This document shows positions 38,446 to 53,015 of a stretch of DNA of 64,000 bases, one piece after another. The first letter of the stretch is position 1; the number at the start of each line of letters is the position of its first letter. The notes below the pieces were generated by a model that searched no databases, had not been told where the DNA came from, and saw only the letters and a list, made by a program, of their open reading frames with translations. The position numbers and the translations under genes are program-made. The DNA comes from Anseranas semipalmata (taxonomy: Eukaryota > Chordata > Aves > Anseriformes > Anseranatidae). Location: assembly GCA_013399115.1 (NCBI GenBank), contig VXAA01004209.1:334802-398801 (forward strand), written 5' to 3'.

Positions 38446-41349
38446 GTTTCATGGCTGGCAGCCTATTATATGTTTAGTATAGCATTGCTCATTTTTGCTG
38501 TGTATTATCTACTTAGTTTCTGTGTTAATAAGAAGTAATTCTTTATAGAAGTGGTCACAGAGATGTTTCCAACTTGTTGGTCTCCATTGCTACTTAATGA
38601 TATTCACTAAGCACTCATGACTTCTGTAAATTCAATTTCTGTGCAGCTTATAGAGATTAAAATTCTATATTATACCTTGCTATGTAGCAGTTATTCACCA
38701 TGGTGGGCTTAATTGCGGAGATGTTTACTTGCCCTGAAGTGGGTCGGAGCACGTGATAAGCCAGTAATGTCAGGTAGATCATACTGATTCAGTATATTCA
38801 GTGTGATGGAGTAGGGAAACCAGTAACATCCTAATACGAGTCATGAATAGCATGAGGATGTTTTGGGTTATTGATATGAGTAAACCCAGGTGCACACTCA
38901 TCAGTCAGTTTTATTCTGATCTACGATGTTTAAATATTCTCCATTTCTGGAAGCTTTTGTTTTTCATTTTTTTTTTTTTCTCCCTTGAGCTACCAGGCAA
39001 AAGTAGATGACAGTCATGTAAATACAAATGTGTAGCAATCAGGGCTGTGACTAAGGGAAACGTTTTCTTTTAAGTCTAATAGAATAAAGATGATACCACA
39101 GTGACTCTCACTTGTTCTGATATAAATGTATCTAGAGATAAATCTTGAATAGCTAGGGCTAATCTGTTTAGAGAGGAGTTTGTAGATACCTGAATTTGAA
39201 AAGCTATTTAACACTTGAAAGGTTTTTATGGAATTTAACTATTCTGAGAGGTAGGATTTTATCAACTCAGTGCTCAAGTGATGCAGCAGATAATAGGATT
39301 AAATTCTGTTAGAAATATACAAATTCTGAAATCTTGTCAGAGGTAGAAAATTGCTACATTTATATGGCCATGGTAGAAGGATAAGAGTATGGAGGACTGT
39401 TCTTTTTCAAATCTTAAATAAAATTGATAGGCTTCTTTGTAAAGTCAATTTCTTCTTGATATTGAAAAAGGTACTTCTGTGTCTATCTCACATTTTTCTC
39501 AAAGACTTGAAAAATGTTGATTCCTGTTTTTCAGAATTCCTTCTATCCAAAATTTCAAAGGGGTAAGTCTGCACCTCTGAAAACTAATGTTTTCTGTGAG
39601 GTTGACTACTGGTTCAGTGCCACGGTGTGGTTGGGTACTGGAAGAAGACTAAGTACAACAGCTCAGTCTTAGCATGGGTTAATCTACCCCACTTCTTACC
39701 AATATGGGTAGTCGTGTTGCTTTGCTTGAACTACTTCTAGCTCCTGAGCTAAAATATTCAAAGCAATCAGAAACCTTTATGGTAACTTGTAAAGCTTATT
39801 GGAAGTTACTTAGGGAAAGAGTTAGAGTTATTTAAGAATTTATTGATATAGGTAGACATTTGATGCGATTCTGTCAAAAATGGGCTTATTAATTTGTCAC
39901 TTAGGTATTTAAAAAAAAAAAAAGCTCAGTAGGTACCTTAATTTGTCCCTTAGTATTTTTACAAGCTTAATGCTTGGTTTCTGAAGTATTAGGCGTTCTA
40001 GTGAACGTGACATAAACTTTTAAACTATTCCTATGTAACTGAAAACTTGTGTTTCCAGGGTATTTTTAAACTAGTTCATTGCAATGTAGGATTAAAGATC
40101 ATTAAGCTAAAGAGAAGCTATTTTTGGCACATGCTGCTGCTCTTTTTTTCCCTCACTATTTTTCTCTTCCTGATTTTCCTCAAAATTCATCACCTGCTGT
40201 GCATACTTTCTCCTGTTTGTCTTGCCAATTTATGTACTCTTTCCAGTTCAGTTTTTGAACCCCATTCTCTCAAGTGTCTCTCTTTAGATTTCCTAGCATG
40301 ACTTCCATATAGGCCTCTTAGATCTCATGCGTTAAGCCTTAATTTGGGAGGGGTGTGGGTGTGTGCACACGTGGCCTGTTACACCTTTAGTCTTCAGGGT
40401 GCCAGACTGATGGAATAGGGCGAGTGGGAGAGGTGTGTGTAGTTTGCAGGCTAAGCTGGGCAGGGGACGATGATGATGCCTTACCTAGCAGTTCTCTGCT
40501 ATGGAAAGAACATCCCTGGGCAGCATCTTCCTAGATGAGACTGGCAGTCAGCCCGCTCTCCCATCGCATGACCAATGTGTCCACAGGTACAGCTCTTGTA
40601 TGACCTGATGGTCATGTGCTTATCTGATATGTAACGAGTGATAGGTCCATAACTGATTGGTTTGTGGTTCCAGGAAACAGTTCTGAATGAAGAGGACTAT
40701 TTAGATCCTTACTGAGAGTCATTTCTTTTTCAGACGTTTATACACAGAGAGCAACAAGCCAACTCAGGATGAGGTATTCCTTTGTTCTTACAGAAAGCTC
40801 TACAAGACTTTCTTGCCTACAACAGAGATTTGGATTGCAGTCCTGGCACTGCTGTCTTCTTCCAGCCTTTCCCTACCTCCCAGGAAGCTGACATTTTAAC
40901 TATTCAGGACATAATTGATTTTTTTTTTTAAATGCTGCTGTTGTCAGAGAAGCATAGAAGGCATGGAATGTCTGCAGAATATTTTCACCAATAGATGTTA
41001 GTCTACTCTGCAGTTTGTATTGCTAAGAATAAGCTACATTTTTATAAATCCTTTGAAACTCACTGTTCCTCTTGGTAGAAGGGCTTTTTCTCATCAAACT
41101 GCAATATCTGGTAGCCTTAAAATTTTGAACTTTATTTATACCTAAAGAAGAAATTGTATATACAGCAAAGATTGCTTAAGAGCCATTTTTATTATTTTTA
41201 TTTTTGTGGCTGAAATGTTAGTTTTCTCTGTTGGTGTCCAATGCCCCTTACAATCCTGGGAGTTCTGCTGGGCAGGTACAAGAATAGAGTCCTATTTTTG
41301 AATAATTGGACAGAGTCATTTAGGGAGCAAAAAGTAACGTTTATGATTA

Positions 41350-41745
41350 AGGGACTTGGAGCATCCTATCCAGTGAGCTGGGACTGTTCAGCCTGGAGAA
41401 GAGAAGTCTTAGGGGGATTGATGTGTATAAATCACTGAAGGGAGACAGGGAAGATGAAGAAGCCAATTCTTCTCAGTTATGCCCAGTGAAAGAACAAGAG
41501 ACAATGGATGCAAGTTAAAACACAAAATTCAGTCAGAGCACACTTGTTTTTTTGTTTGTTTACTGTGAGGATGGTCAAATGCTGGCACAGGTTGCCTAGA
41601 GAGGCTGTTGAGTCTCCATCCTTGGAGATGGTCAAAACCCGACTTAATGTGGTCTTGGGCAACCTGCTGTAGCTCATCCTGCTTAGGCAGGGGGATTGGA
41701 CTGGAGCTAAAGAGGTCCTCCCCAGCCAAAATGTTTCTGGGATCT
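41350..41745 (+). mobile_element. CR1 LINE, 3' end, + orientation, diverged
   Basis: Recognisable CR1 landmarks appear in order: gagctgggactgttcagcct then ggagaagagaag, ctggcacaggttgcctagag then aggctgt, ggcaacctgctgtagctcat, and cagggggattggactggag. There are many substitutions and small gaps relative to the family pattern, so this is an older copy than the one near 5 kb. The open frames on the opposite strand are by-products of it. Confidence 0.88.
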
Positions 41746-42943
41746 GTGTGACAGGGGTTTGTCATGTAACTTGGCAATAGGATTTTTGGGGCCTTTTAGA
41801 GCCTGCTGTCAGTGACTGGTTTGCAATTAACTCTTACAATGTTCTGTACCATACGGTGATAGTAAGGTATCTGTTGCCTTGATCTAGAAATTCTTCAGGA
41901 TCTCTAAATAATCTCTTATAACTATGTTGAAGTTAGACTTTTAAAAATTGTTATCACTTGTCTGAACTCAAGCTGTTTTAGGGAGCTTCCACTCTTGTTT
42001 TGTTATTAAATGTTCTACAGTGTGTTTAGCGTGCTTCAGATAAGGACATGCCACCAGCATGAATTGCTTTGCTTCTTGGGCAAGGAGCTTGTTGGAACCG
42101 GAGAGAGTTGAGCAAATGCAAAATTAAAGTTCTGTGAATGCTTATGGCCTGGGATAATATCAGATTAGTGCTCATTCTGATCTGTTTTTGTTTTTTGTTT
42201 TTGTATATTTGTATATGAACATTTTTTTTTCTGTATATCCTCAGAGAGGAGACTACTAGTGGGAATGCTTGTAAAACGCAAGCATAAAGCAGAAAATGTT
42301 TACTGAATATGTATTTACAGCATTGTTGGCCAGGAGTAAAATTCAAATGGACACTGTTTACCCTGAGTTGAAACTCTTCCCCCTTTTTCCACGCGTAAAA
42401 GAGTTGAGGACGAGTTTGGGTGAAAGGTAAATAAGCTAAGGATGACTGTTTAGTGATTAGTGCCCCTTCCCGAGTGGGGGTGGACCTCAGTTCTGGAGTC
42501 TCTTCAGAGGACAGTGGCTGTTTCCTTTACCCAGACTGAGTGACTATGTAATGTAAAATATAGAAATTGCCTTTCAAATTCCTACTTTGGTCCCCTCTAC
42601 CCCTGCTGGCAGTAACTCTTCCTTTTGTTTTGTTTTTAATCAAAGTGGGATGGCTTCAAGAGGAAGATTTGAAGATCTACTTATATGCACTTTCTCTTGT
42701 ATGATAATTGATGACTTTCTGTGGTTTCTAGCTGCTAAAGTAGAGGTGTGCAGAATGATAAACCTGGATCCGACCTGCATCTGACCTCTTTCTGGTCCAG
42801 TGCTCTTATTGAATTGAAAGGGGGTACCGACGCCATTTCTCCTGCAGCCTTCCCGCTGGGTCTGTTGTGAAAGAAATCAGCGGTGATGTTTTTGCAGAGC
42901 GTGGACTAGCAGCTGTGCCCTGCCGCTACCTGCCAGCCTGAGG

Positions 42944-42980
42944 CTGTCAAGATAGGTGTGTGGTTTGCGAATCTTGACAG
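42944..42980. repeat. 10-bp inverted repeat, 17-nt loop
   Basis: Arms ctgtcaagat (42944-42953) and atcttgacag (42971-42980), inside a locally GC-richer intronic segment. Confidence 0.85.
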
Positions 42981-45900
42981 GGCCTGAGATAGGCTCAGAG
43001 CTGCTCAGCATTGTCAATGCAACTGGGACATGCCCAGAAGTTGACCTTCGGGCACATGGGGACCTCTTGCAGCTGAAAGCTTAAATACCTGGGGACTTCG
43101 GATGTCTCCAGAGCTAGGCAGCAGGTGTGTGAAGGCTTAGAGTACTCTGTTTAAAACCCACTTGTGGGCATCTGTCTTTTTATGAGTTTACTCTTGACTT
43201 CTTATTGTCGCTTTTTGCAGTTGGTGTTTTCTAATCTTTAGTCAAGTCTGCAAAACACTTATTGAAGAGTTGTCTGGAGACTTCCTCCTATCTCTTTTCT
43301 TGCGTGTCTTTCTGCTTGAAGATAGTCACCTTATAATTCCAAAAGAGTATAGACAATTTGGGAGACTAAAAGCAAGGAAATTATTTATAGATCACAGTAA
43401 TCGTGTAGTTCATGCCTCTTGTTGTGCAGAATGTTAATGACTAAGCAGACATGAAACAATTTGGTTTTGCTAGGCCAATAATATATTAACAGAAACATTT
43501 TAAAGTAATTCAAAGCATGATAGCTCTTGTCGTCTTTGGTACTTAATGGCTCTGCTCTGTGTTAACTGAACATTTGTCTTTCAAATGGCAGTTGTTAAAT
43601 ACATCTCTAAATATGCCTATAGAAATAATTGCAATAATACTTTCATGTTATAAAACATCTCCCAATGGACTTTTTTTTTTGATCCTCATATGTGGGAACA
43701 GAAGTTCTATAAAAAGAAAAACATCTAATTAATAGAAGACTGAAGTCATTCTCCCCTTTTGAACACATTAGTTATAGATGTGCTTATTTTTGGAAGTTTT
43801 CCAATGCATGTCCTACAGTGAGATTTGACTTGAAAATGAAGTTCCCCTGTGGGCCATGATAGAATTGGAATTATATTCGAAACACTGCAAAGTCCCATGT
43901 GATGCTGGATGCAGCATGGCTGCTGTGGTTGTTACAAGCAGACCAAAGTACCTGAGGTGCTTGAAAGGACTTTGCTCAAAACAAACAAAATACTTAAGAA
44001 TGTTTTTCTTCGTTGTTCTGCACACACCTTCTGTTGATAATAAAATTTCTAGTACTGTTATGGACACTTACATTTTTGTTATTAACCATGTTTTAAGTCT
44101 GGTTCTTCCCAGCTGTGTGGAATATAAAACTGAAAAAGAAATAAATTGAACTAAAATAAAAAAAAAAATGCCTGAGTATCTTGTGGAATATGGTTTAAAT
44201 GTTCAAAACAAGTTAAAGCTGACAATTTGATCTGACATCCTCTCTGTTGTATTTAAGATTGATTTCTGAGGGATTGGATGAGTACAGGATTTCATTTTGA
44301 TGGACTTGGAAGAATTTGGTCTTAGCATTCTTTGAAAACCAGAATTCTTAACACCTAGTAAGGTGAGGATTGAGGGCTGTAGAGATTGTAAATGAACTGG
44401 TTTTAAAACTAAAACAGGCTAGCAGAGTTTTCAACGTTGAGATCTGAATGTGCTCCCGTTGAGATGAAGAGTAGCAGTACCTGCTTCATTCTGGATTTAA
44501 ACCTCAAATCCACTGGGATATAACTCTACAGAGAAAAATGAAAATATTTTTAACCCTTAACTAATATTTCTTTGTACATTTATTATGTAACAGTATCATT
44601 TGAAGAAGAAAGGAATAGTGTTATTCACTAGTAGTTTCTCATGGGCAAAAGGGCTACGGCTACATAGTTGGTTACCATATAATTCATGTGAGAGCTGGCT
44701 TCAGGGAAGTTTATGTGAAAGACGCATCCTTTATGGTAGTCACTGAAAGTGCTCTCTTGTTTAGGTATAGTCAAGTCACAGTTAACATCAGCTAGCTTGG
44801 TGATCATAGCAATGTAGTTGTGGGATCCTGAAGTCTTGTACAGGCTGTATGATGTCCCTAAGAAGCAGGGTGGATCAGTCCCTGCTGAGGTCTGGGCTCC
44901 CGTAGCTGGATTTCTATCTAGAACTGAGAGTCTCTCATTTAGAGCTGCTTTGAGCAGCTGTGTGCTGTACTGCAGTGAAGACGCACGCTAGAAGATTTCA
45001 CGTTGTTTAGCAAGTACTTTCTGAAGCTTGTTGTCTGTTATAGTCACTGGGCTATGTGTTGATTGATTGCATTCCTTTATTTTGGAAGGGAAGCTTCTTT
45101 CTTCACCAAGCCTGAACGGATGTCATAAGGATGCACATGAGGACATGGATTTGGAGTAAGGCTAAAGAACAGCTGCATTTTCTTTACATATTGGAGAAAA
45201 AGATTGTCTCTACAGCATTGTAAAGTAATACTGTGCACTGAGGATCAAAACCACATAATGTTTCATTTGACAACTGGTATAGCACTGTATTAATGCTTAT
45301 GTCAAAGTAAGCAATGTATGCTGCTATAATAACTGATGTGGCGGACTGAAAACTTTCAGTGTGAGAGACTTGGCACTTGTTTCTTTTCATCTTCTGGTGG
45401 TGTTGATATATTTTTGTGAATTTAATTTCTGCAAAGATTTAGAAAGGAATGAGCAGAATATATTTTATAAAATCTGAAAAAAATTGTTACAGGCTCTACA
45501 TGCTTGCTGTGAGCTTATGGTATAAAGAAATTCATATTTAAAAGAAAAAAGGCAGCCTGTACTATTTGCTGTTCTTCTAATTCTTCAGCTGGTACTTAAA
45601 CTTGTAACCGCTCTATATTTAGGATGGTGGGAAATCTGAAATTACAGCAAGTTTACTTTCTTACTTAATTAGATGCTTGATATGACAAAATTGGGAAAAG
45701 GTGAAGGGGGAAATGGTATTTAACTCTGTTTCCAGGACACTTAAACCTTTCTGTGGCATTCTAAAATGCCAGCAATGCCAAAATAAATTTCAGCCTTAGA
45801 ATAGCAGCAGATTCATATCAAAATCTATTTTGATATTAATATATTTTGGAATGTAGTTATGTATAGCAATTTTTTTGTCTTCAAACATTTTTTTTTCTTT

Positions 45901-48900
45901 CCTTTCCTCATTGCTCTCACCAGAGAACTGAAGTCACCTTCAGGGCAGAACATATAAATACCATTAATAGGTGGTGCCACAATCAGGGTAGTTTTGGACA
46001 GAAGGTAAAGATGATGATTAAAAATCTAAAGCACGAGCAAAACCTCTGCTTTGCTGTCACTACAGCTCTTCTTGTATGCTGTAGTAGTCTACTGTCACAT
46101 GCACAGTGTGCTCAATAACAAAATGTAATCTTTTTTGAAAGAATTACATTTTTATAACTGAATATAGCACTATATGAAAAGGTTTCAAAAGTTAAAGGAG
46201 TTTAAAAATACTGATCCAGAACAGTTTATTCTCTGCTTCATGACTTAAGGAACCAGCTGTTCTGAGCAAAGCTAGAAATTGACTTCTGTGACCTTGTTGT
46301 CATTGTGTAGATGAGTAGAATGCCGAGGTAGCAGAAGTCAGTTATACACGACTGTAAATCAAGCTGGAGGTGTGTGATTGTTAGCAATGAATGTGCTGGA
46401 GCAGGTCATCTAACAAGATAGTAATGGATTAACAGCACTGCCCGAATGCAAATTGCACAGAATGGGTGGCTAGCACAAGCAACCATGCATTCACTTCTGC
46501 AGTGGAAAATACAATGCCTGTGAGCTGTATGTTGATCCAGTCAGCCAGTTTCCTGAGTCTCTTGCATCTATCATAATTAAGCTCTATAAATAACTGGCGT
46601 TGTCTAGGCTGAATGGTAAGGAAGCAGTGTGAAAAAGGCCTACTCTGACACGTCGGAAGAATTGAAACCCATGCTCAGGAAATGGCTATTATTGCTGCTG
46701 GTAATGGCAGTGCAAAGTTATTGTCTAAGCCTTTGCATTTATTTTAGCTTTTTGGAGAAAGTAGGATATAGTTTCAAAGTTCTATACTTGATGCTCCAGT
46801 CCACCTTGAGGCTTTCAGTAAAACACAAAATACACAACAAATTGAAATTTCTCTACTACTGCAAAACCCAGGGTGGGCAGAACTTGTTCTGAAATTCAGT
46901 GCTTCCGATAGTCACAGTGGTAATTCCAACCAGATTTATCATTTCCTATGCAAATGGGTTTGAGTACAGCTTACATCTTTACTCCTGGGCATGATCACTT
47001 ATCCCTACCCTCCATCAGCATACAGCGTTTTCTCCCAGCAGCCCTTGTTTCTATCTTATTTCAATGATTCCTAAATAATTGTATTTGTTTAGCTGCAAAT
47101 TAGGTGGGTAATGATTGATATTTTTCCACGTAGCATGCCGATATATTACTTACAGTGAGTATTGCTAATATCACTTTTTTTTAAACCCGCACTTGTAGAA
47201 ATGTCAGAGATCTTTGTTTTGTCTAAAACTATTTCCCCATCATCTTTTTCCTTGTGATACAACTAGGTTACTTTAGCAACCAGCTGTACATTTCAGAGAA
47301 CAGATATGTATTTTATTTTCATACAAGTTTCTCATTCCCAGACACAGGAACTGTGATCTTGGAGCTTTTCTTAGGTAAAAATCTGTGGTGCTTTACTTAT
47401 TTGCATACACGATCCAAATGTACTTTTCTATTCTGTAGACATTCTTTTCTTATTACTCAGTCTTACACTGTGAATTTTACTGGGAGTCCGCACTGCAAAT
47501 GGCTGTGGGAGTAATTTCTTTCTAGTGTGGGTGTCTGTTCCTTCTGATCACTAGGTAGAGGTGTTCTTTGCCCACCAGCAAACTGAAGCATTGTTGCTGG
47601 TACATGAATGAGATAACCAGTTAGTAGTATTTATGATAAAAACCAATTAATAATAGTTGTTATAGGGCACTAGCTGATGAGGTGCTCATTAACACCACTC
47701 TGGACTAATACCAGTCCTCAAACACTTGCCTTGGTTGCTTTCAGGTGTTTTACCTCATAGAGGACACATTTCTCTCCTGTTCTCTTCCCTCTTGCAGTTT
47801 CCTTTACCCTCTAAAGTCAAACATGGCCAAAGGTTTCCTGTATCTCCAGAATTTGGGTTATTCCTGAGCCTTTGTGTGCCTGGCTGAAGGTATTCTTTTC
47901 AGCGAGCTCGGCTAGCTGTGTGTGTTCAGTGGAGGCAGAAGCAGCGGCTTTGCACGCATTCTCCTCTTACACCACCCCCGGGGTGGAGGAAAATAAAACC
48001 TGTAGTTTAGTGGTCTGCGTGCACCACGAGTCTGAGTGTGGTGTTCTCTTATTTAATGTGTCCTTTTGCCCACTAAGGAATAGCTGCACCTCAGTTAATT
48101 AGTCTATCTAGACAGACTGTACATTATTATTTATAAACTAAGTTGCTTTGGGATAATAATGTGGCTGTAATGCCAAGGAAATGGGAAAAAAAAAAAAAAC
48201 AAAACACTGTGTTCACATATAGATGTTTATATGAGACACAGGCTTCTCCCATACCACTTCATCTTCAGATACTGCTGATCTTCTGTTCCAAGCGTACAAA
48301 ATAGCATGCTCTGGAGAAAACGGGGACTGTGGTTAATTTCTGTCCCTTGCCAGCCCCTTGGAATCCGTCTAGGTTTGGAAAATGGAAAGGAATGAAGTCG
48401 TGGGAAATTGTTGTTTCTGCCACTGGTTAGAGAAAAAGCTACCTCACCAATTACCATGCTGGCTAATACACAGACCGTGTGAATCCCTAGACTGGTAAGA
48501 CATTCACCAATGTGCTGTTATTTCCCCCACTAACAAAAATGTACAAAGATTGTAATGTCAATGCCATTTCTCAATTTTTGGTCTAGTCCTTGGCTTCCTT
48601 CCCAAACAACTCTGAGCAGAGGATCTCTTTCATTCTTTCTGCCCATGTAGTTTGTTCCAGCTGCTGGAGCTTTTTCAGTTCTGGGAGAAGCTGCATTTCC
48701 CTATTTCTCTGTCAGATTAATTTCTTCTGGCTCCAGTGGACTCACTGCTTGGAGCAGCGTTGACACCTGGTCAGAATTGTAGTTTCAGGGAAGATAGATG
48801 AAGAATTTCCAGACTTTGTTTTAGTCCCCCCCTCCACCCTCCCAACCAATTATATAGTCATTGGTATTTTTTAGTCTTTCTCTTCCTCTATACCAGTAAT

Positions 48901-50571
48901 GTTTTCAGAAAATTCTTCCCGATCCCATGATTCTGTCATAAAAAGACGAAGCAAGGTTCTGCTGTTTACAGCATAGCTCAGTTTTGGCCAGGCAGCAGCC
49001 AGTCGTTCTCTTCTGTTGTCTTTGCGTGCGTGCACATGCAGAGAAGGACGAAGAGCACAGCCAGCGTGTTCGTGCAGCACAGAGAACAGCGAAGCATCGC
49101 GTGCGGCAGAACTCACGAATCAAACATCTCACACAGCTTGTGTTTACTGTGCAAGCAGCTTGTATGCGTAGTAGTGGTAGTGGAATGTACATGACAATGT
49201 ATAGGCATGACTGGTAAAGAAGGAGCACTTGTTTACTGTGATTCATGGATAATATAGTAGCGTTAATCATGGAACAGCTACAGCAATGGAAATGAAACAA
49301 TATTCGCTTTGCTTTTGTTCTTTAGAAAATAAGTGTTGAATGATAAAATGATTAAACATGTTTTTTGATTTAAGGCATTTTAAATGGTAAGAGTTTTATA
49401 CACAGACCACAGCATTTCGCAAAATACATAAACATATATTTGAAAATGTATTCTAGAACACTGTTTTCTTTTAGCCTTTCATCTTGCTCCACTCATAGAG
49501 ATTCCTTTGCTGACTTTCTTTCCTTCTTTTTCTTTGCTTGTCATATAGAGGAATGGTTTCTTCCTGCCATCTTAACTTTTTCTTTGTTGATACAAAAGCA
49601 TAAATTATTCCTAATGCAGTTCTTCCTTAAACATTCATTGTACACTGGTAGGCTTAGCAGAGATGGGATCACCAGGGGAATGGATGACTCAGGCTTTTAC
49701 ACACTGAGTCAACAGTCACAATGAGTAGATTCATATAATTTTGGCATGTAAGTACAAGCTGTCACTTCGGTTCACTGAGTTTTGTTGATGAATTTTTTCC
49801 AGAATTAATTCAAGCATAGTGAAATATTGAGAAGTAGTGTGACCTACGTATATGGTCTGCTTGGATGGAGGTGTGAAGCATGTTGATGCTTTCACCACGT
49901 TAGGAAGACAGCCTTACTATGCATTCCATGTTTGTATTTTCATCAGTTTCTTTTTGAATAACATGTCAATGATGTTCAACAGATCTATTTAAGTATAGAG
50001 CATAGAGCTTTTATTTCATTGCACAGCCATGTAATGTTTCGCCTTGTCCTAAGAGTGTTGCCTGTTTCTTTGGGAAGACCTGAGATTGTCAGAGGTGCTC
50101 CTAGTAGAACAGTTCCAAGGGCAATAATTCCAAGCGGTGCTGTGGAACTGGCCAGGCTGTGAGTAAGATCTAACAAACTTCTCATGTTCTTGAGTATCAG
50201 CTAAAAAGAAGTCCTTACATTTTGTTACACATGTCAGTTGGGCCATTTTAAAGGAAAGTGATGCACTGTGGCCTGAACTGACAAATTCTGTGTCACTCCA
50301 AATCTATTCTTCTCTGCCAGTGACAACCTTGTTGAATATCTTCTCTGACTGAAGGGTAGTTGCGAACAGCAGTAGCCCGATGTCACAGTAGACACAAATA
50401 ACTGTCATCAAAGTAGATAGTGTTTCATTTTATTTCATTTATCTTTCTGCACTGGGGGCTCCCAGAGAATTCTGATACTTTGTGCTGATCCTCCCAGCCG
50501 GAGATATGCAGATAAATTATTTCCATGTCAACTCTACACAGCAAAATTCAAGATCACGTTGCCAGGCTGCC

Positions 50572-50593
50572 TTTTTTTTTTTTTTTTTTTTTT
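50572..50593. repeat. Poly-T run (22 T)
   Basis: Uninterrupted run of 22 T. No recognisable retroelement is attached on either side. Confidence 0.95.
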
Positions 50594-52084
50594 ACAACAA
50601 AATGATCTACTGAACTGGGTTTCCTTACGATCACAGAAATGAATGGTCATAAAAAGTTTATAAAGGTCATAAAGTTTATCAATAGGATAAAAGCCTGTGC
50701 TATAGGCTGATAGAAAAATTAGGCGTATCTGGTTAATGTATTTGAGATGTCCCACAGGTAAATCAAGCTGTTAATTATTGAGGGATTTACCTTCATTCAC
50801 TGTGCTCTAGTACTTTTTACAAGAGTTGAGTTGTAGGGTTCTTGCCAGAGTCTCTGTATCTTATCTTTTTTTATTTTATTTTTTTCTCCAAAGTTTGTCT
50901 CTTTCTCTGTTTCTCTTCTGATATATTCCTGTCATCTTTGGAGGTCCATTGAAGTGTGAGCTGGCTAGCCTTCCCTTGTGGTGGCTGTGAAAAATTTGAC
51001 TGAATGTCTGTCAGTGTTCCAGGTTCTGGTAGTGAACATCAGCTCTCTTGTCATTCCTTTGAAACAGCATCTTCTAAAGTGCTTCTAAAATCCTGAAAGC
51101 AGGATTATAGAGTAGAACAGCCATTTAAGGGTTGGATGGTGCTGTAAGATCAGAATTTGGGGTGGAAGTGGCTGTCTGTGGAAGTTCTGATGATCTGATA
51201 CCGCTTCCTTATGCCAGGCATGGTTGCTGGTAGATTTTTAGTTCAGGGTCTTGTGATCAGCTTTGGAGAGGATATAGTTCAAATTGGCAGGTGTCTGCCT
51301 GACCTTTTGTGCCTGAAGTGCTTTTCAGTAAATTTGCTGAAATAATTCTTCAGGTCCTATCAGGTATTACTGATATTTAGAGTAATTTCAATAATAAGGT
51401 GAGTCTTAAAAGTAACGAATTGAAGGCAACTTGCTATTCAAGTCTGGTGCTACTTTGTGAAGACTCTGCCATGCACAAGCCTTTATTGTTATCCTACTTT
51501 TACCACCAGATTATAAGGTCAGTTTGAGACTCTACAGAGAGATTTCATTGGCAATTTGGGCCTAAGCAGAAACTTCAAAATATTCCATGGTTAGCTGTCC
51601 AAAGCTTTGGTATGTTAAATCTTTTTTTTTTTTTTTTTAATTCTCATGCAGCAGGTGCAAGCCCAAAGAAAAAAAGCATAAACCAAGCTGAGTTGGCCTT
51701 TTGTGTGTATCAGAGCTTTCCTTGCCTTCTCATCAGACCAGGTTTGCTTACTGTGAGGATAATCTGACTCACCTTTAGAAAGTTAAAGGTCAGCTGCACT
51801 TGAGGAAGCCCCTGCTTGCCAGCGACTACTAGAAAATGTCCCCAGCTCTTTCTTGACAATTAGCTTCTCCAAAACTATAGGCTTTTCTTTTCTTCCCTCG
51901 GGATTCTAGGATCCCAGTGTAGTTTTATGCAATGCAGAAAGCACTGGATAAATCCTATTGCAGTACTCACTGTTGCATGTTCCTTACTGAAGGTGAGGTG
52001 GATGGGTGTTGCTTTTGACCCAATGCCCTGTTAGTACATGTGCTCTCTGCAGACAGTTAATGGTGCTTTTGTTTCTTCCTCCTG

Positions 52085-52137
52085 CTTTTCTTTTTTCTTT
52101 TTTTTTCTCCCCCCCCCCCCCCCTTTTTTTTTTCTTT
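52085..52137. repeat. Polypyrimidine tract with C15 core
   Basis: A pyrimidine-only stretch of just over 50 bases, made of T-rich arms on either side of 15 consecutive C (52109-52123). It could form a triplex or i-motif. Confidence 0.92.
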
Positions 52138-52896
52138 GGTGCTTTCACCCTTTTTTCAGAAGGCTTTGAGGTATTTTAGTCTAAAGAGTGATTTCAGTCA
52201 TCTGTATGACTAGAAGTCCAGGTTAAGAATGAATTATTAAACAAGAACTGCATTTCTCCATATTTATCAAGTAAAGTGAGTTTTAATAATGATGCTGTAT
52301 AGCCAGAATACAATTATTCTTCTCATGTTTATACCAGTCACTAGCAAAAGAGTTGGTTATTTTGCTGTTTGCTTTTAGGTATGTAGATTTTTACTCTGTT
52401 GTTAGTTAGTAAAAAGTTTGTGATGTGGTGTCAGACTATAAAACTAATCACTGGCAGCCTTTAGCTGGTTTAGAATGTCTTTAAAGTGGGCATATACTAT
52501 GAAAATTGTCAGAAAAGAGGTGATCAAGTTAGGCTGCGGAGAGAGATTTCGTGGTGAATTAATGAATGCTTCTGTAAAATTACCCACTATCCCAATGTGT
52601 GCAAGCGTGTGGGTATATCTGCGCGCGCATTTGTATACTGGAGCTGAAGAGCCTCTGGCAGGGAGCTTTGCAGAAGCTGCAAGTATTTTTAGTGGAAACG
52701 AAATCTCAGTTCAGTTCTGCAGCATGTGACTTCCTATTTCTGTAAGTTACTTCCAAGGGACTTCCTCTGTTAAATCGGCTTGTCTCTAGAGATTTGATCT
52801 GGAGCTGGAGTGTAGTCTGCCTCGTCCTGTGCCTGTGGCAGAGTGTTCCCAGAATTTTCTTTTGAGTATTTTATTTTTCTTTTGTACTGTCTCCAG

Positions 52897-53015
52897 CATG
52901 CAAGGATCTAGTGGCTGCTACCCGTGATCGGAAGCTGAATACGTTTATACAAGTCTCAGTGGTACATCCAGCAGAGCACATTTTGACGAGGTATTCAAGC
53001 ACTGAAATCGTGGAG
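52897..53015 (+). CDS. INPP4B: INPP4B exon, C2 domain first strands
   Basis: The acceptor tgtctccag ends at 52896 and the donor gtgagc starts at 53016. The exon is 119 nt, phase 1 in and phase 0 out. It encodes residues 46-85 of the canonical numbering: [19 protein letters not shown], then [21 protein letters not shown]. The motifs ACKDL, DRKLN and [11 protein letters not shown] (the last crossing into the next exon) identify INPP4B rather than its paralogue INPP4A, which I recall as having ACSEL and DRKPN at the corresponding places. These are the early beta strands and loops of the N-terminal lipid-binding C2 domain. No frameshift or stop is present. Confidence 0.96.

Larger units (their letters stand above)
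31700..52896 (+). other. INPP4B: INPP4B large intron (21,197 bp)
   Basis: Donor gtaaga and acceptor ctccag. It contains an older CR1 fragment (41350-41745), an AT-rich hairpin-forming tract (38215-38445), an AAT microsatellite (37807-37827), a 10-bp inverted repeat (42944-42980), a T22 run (50572-50593) and a poly-C block within a pyrimidine tract (52085-52137). Several open frames of 70-165 codons occur on both strands but none resembles a known protein or has matching splice phases. Confidence 0.9.

Noticed and set aside
51104..51155. Possible CR1 3' terminus (ggttggatggtgctgtaagatc)
   Set aside because: Only a short, patchy resemblance with no supporting flanks.
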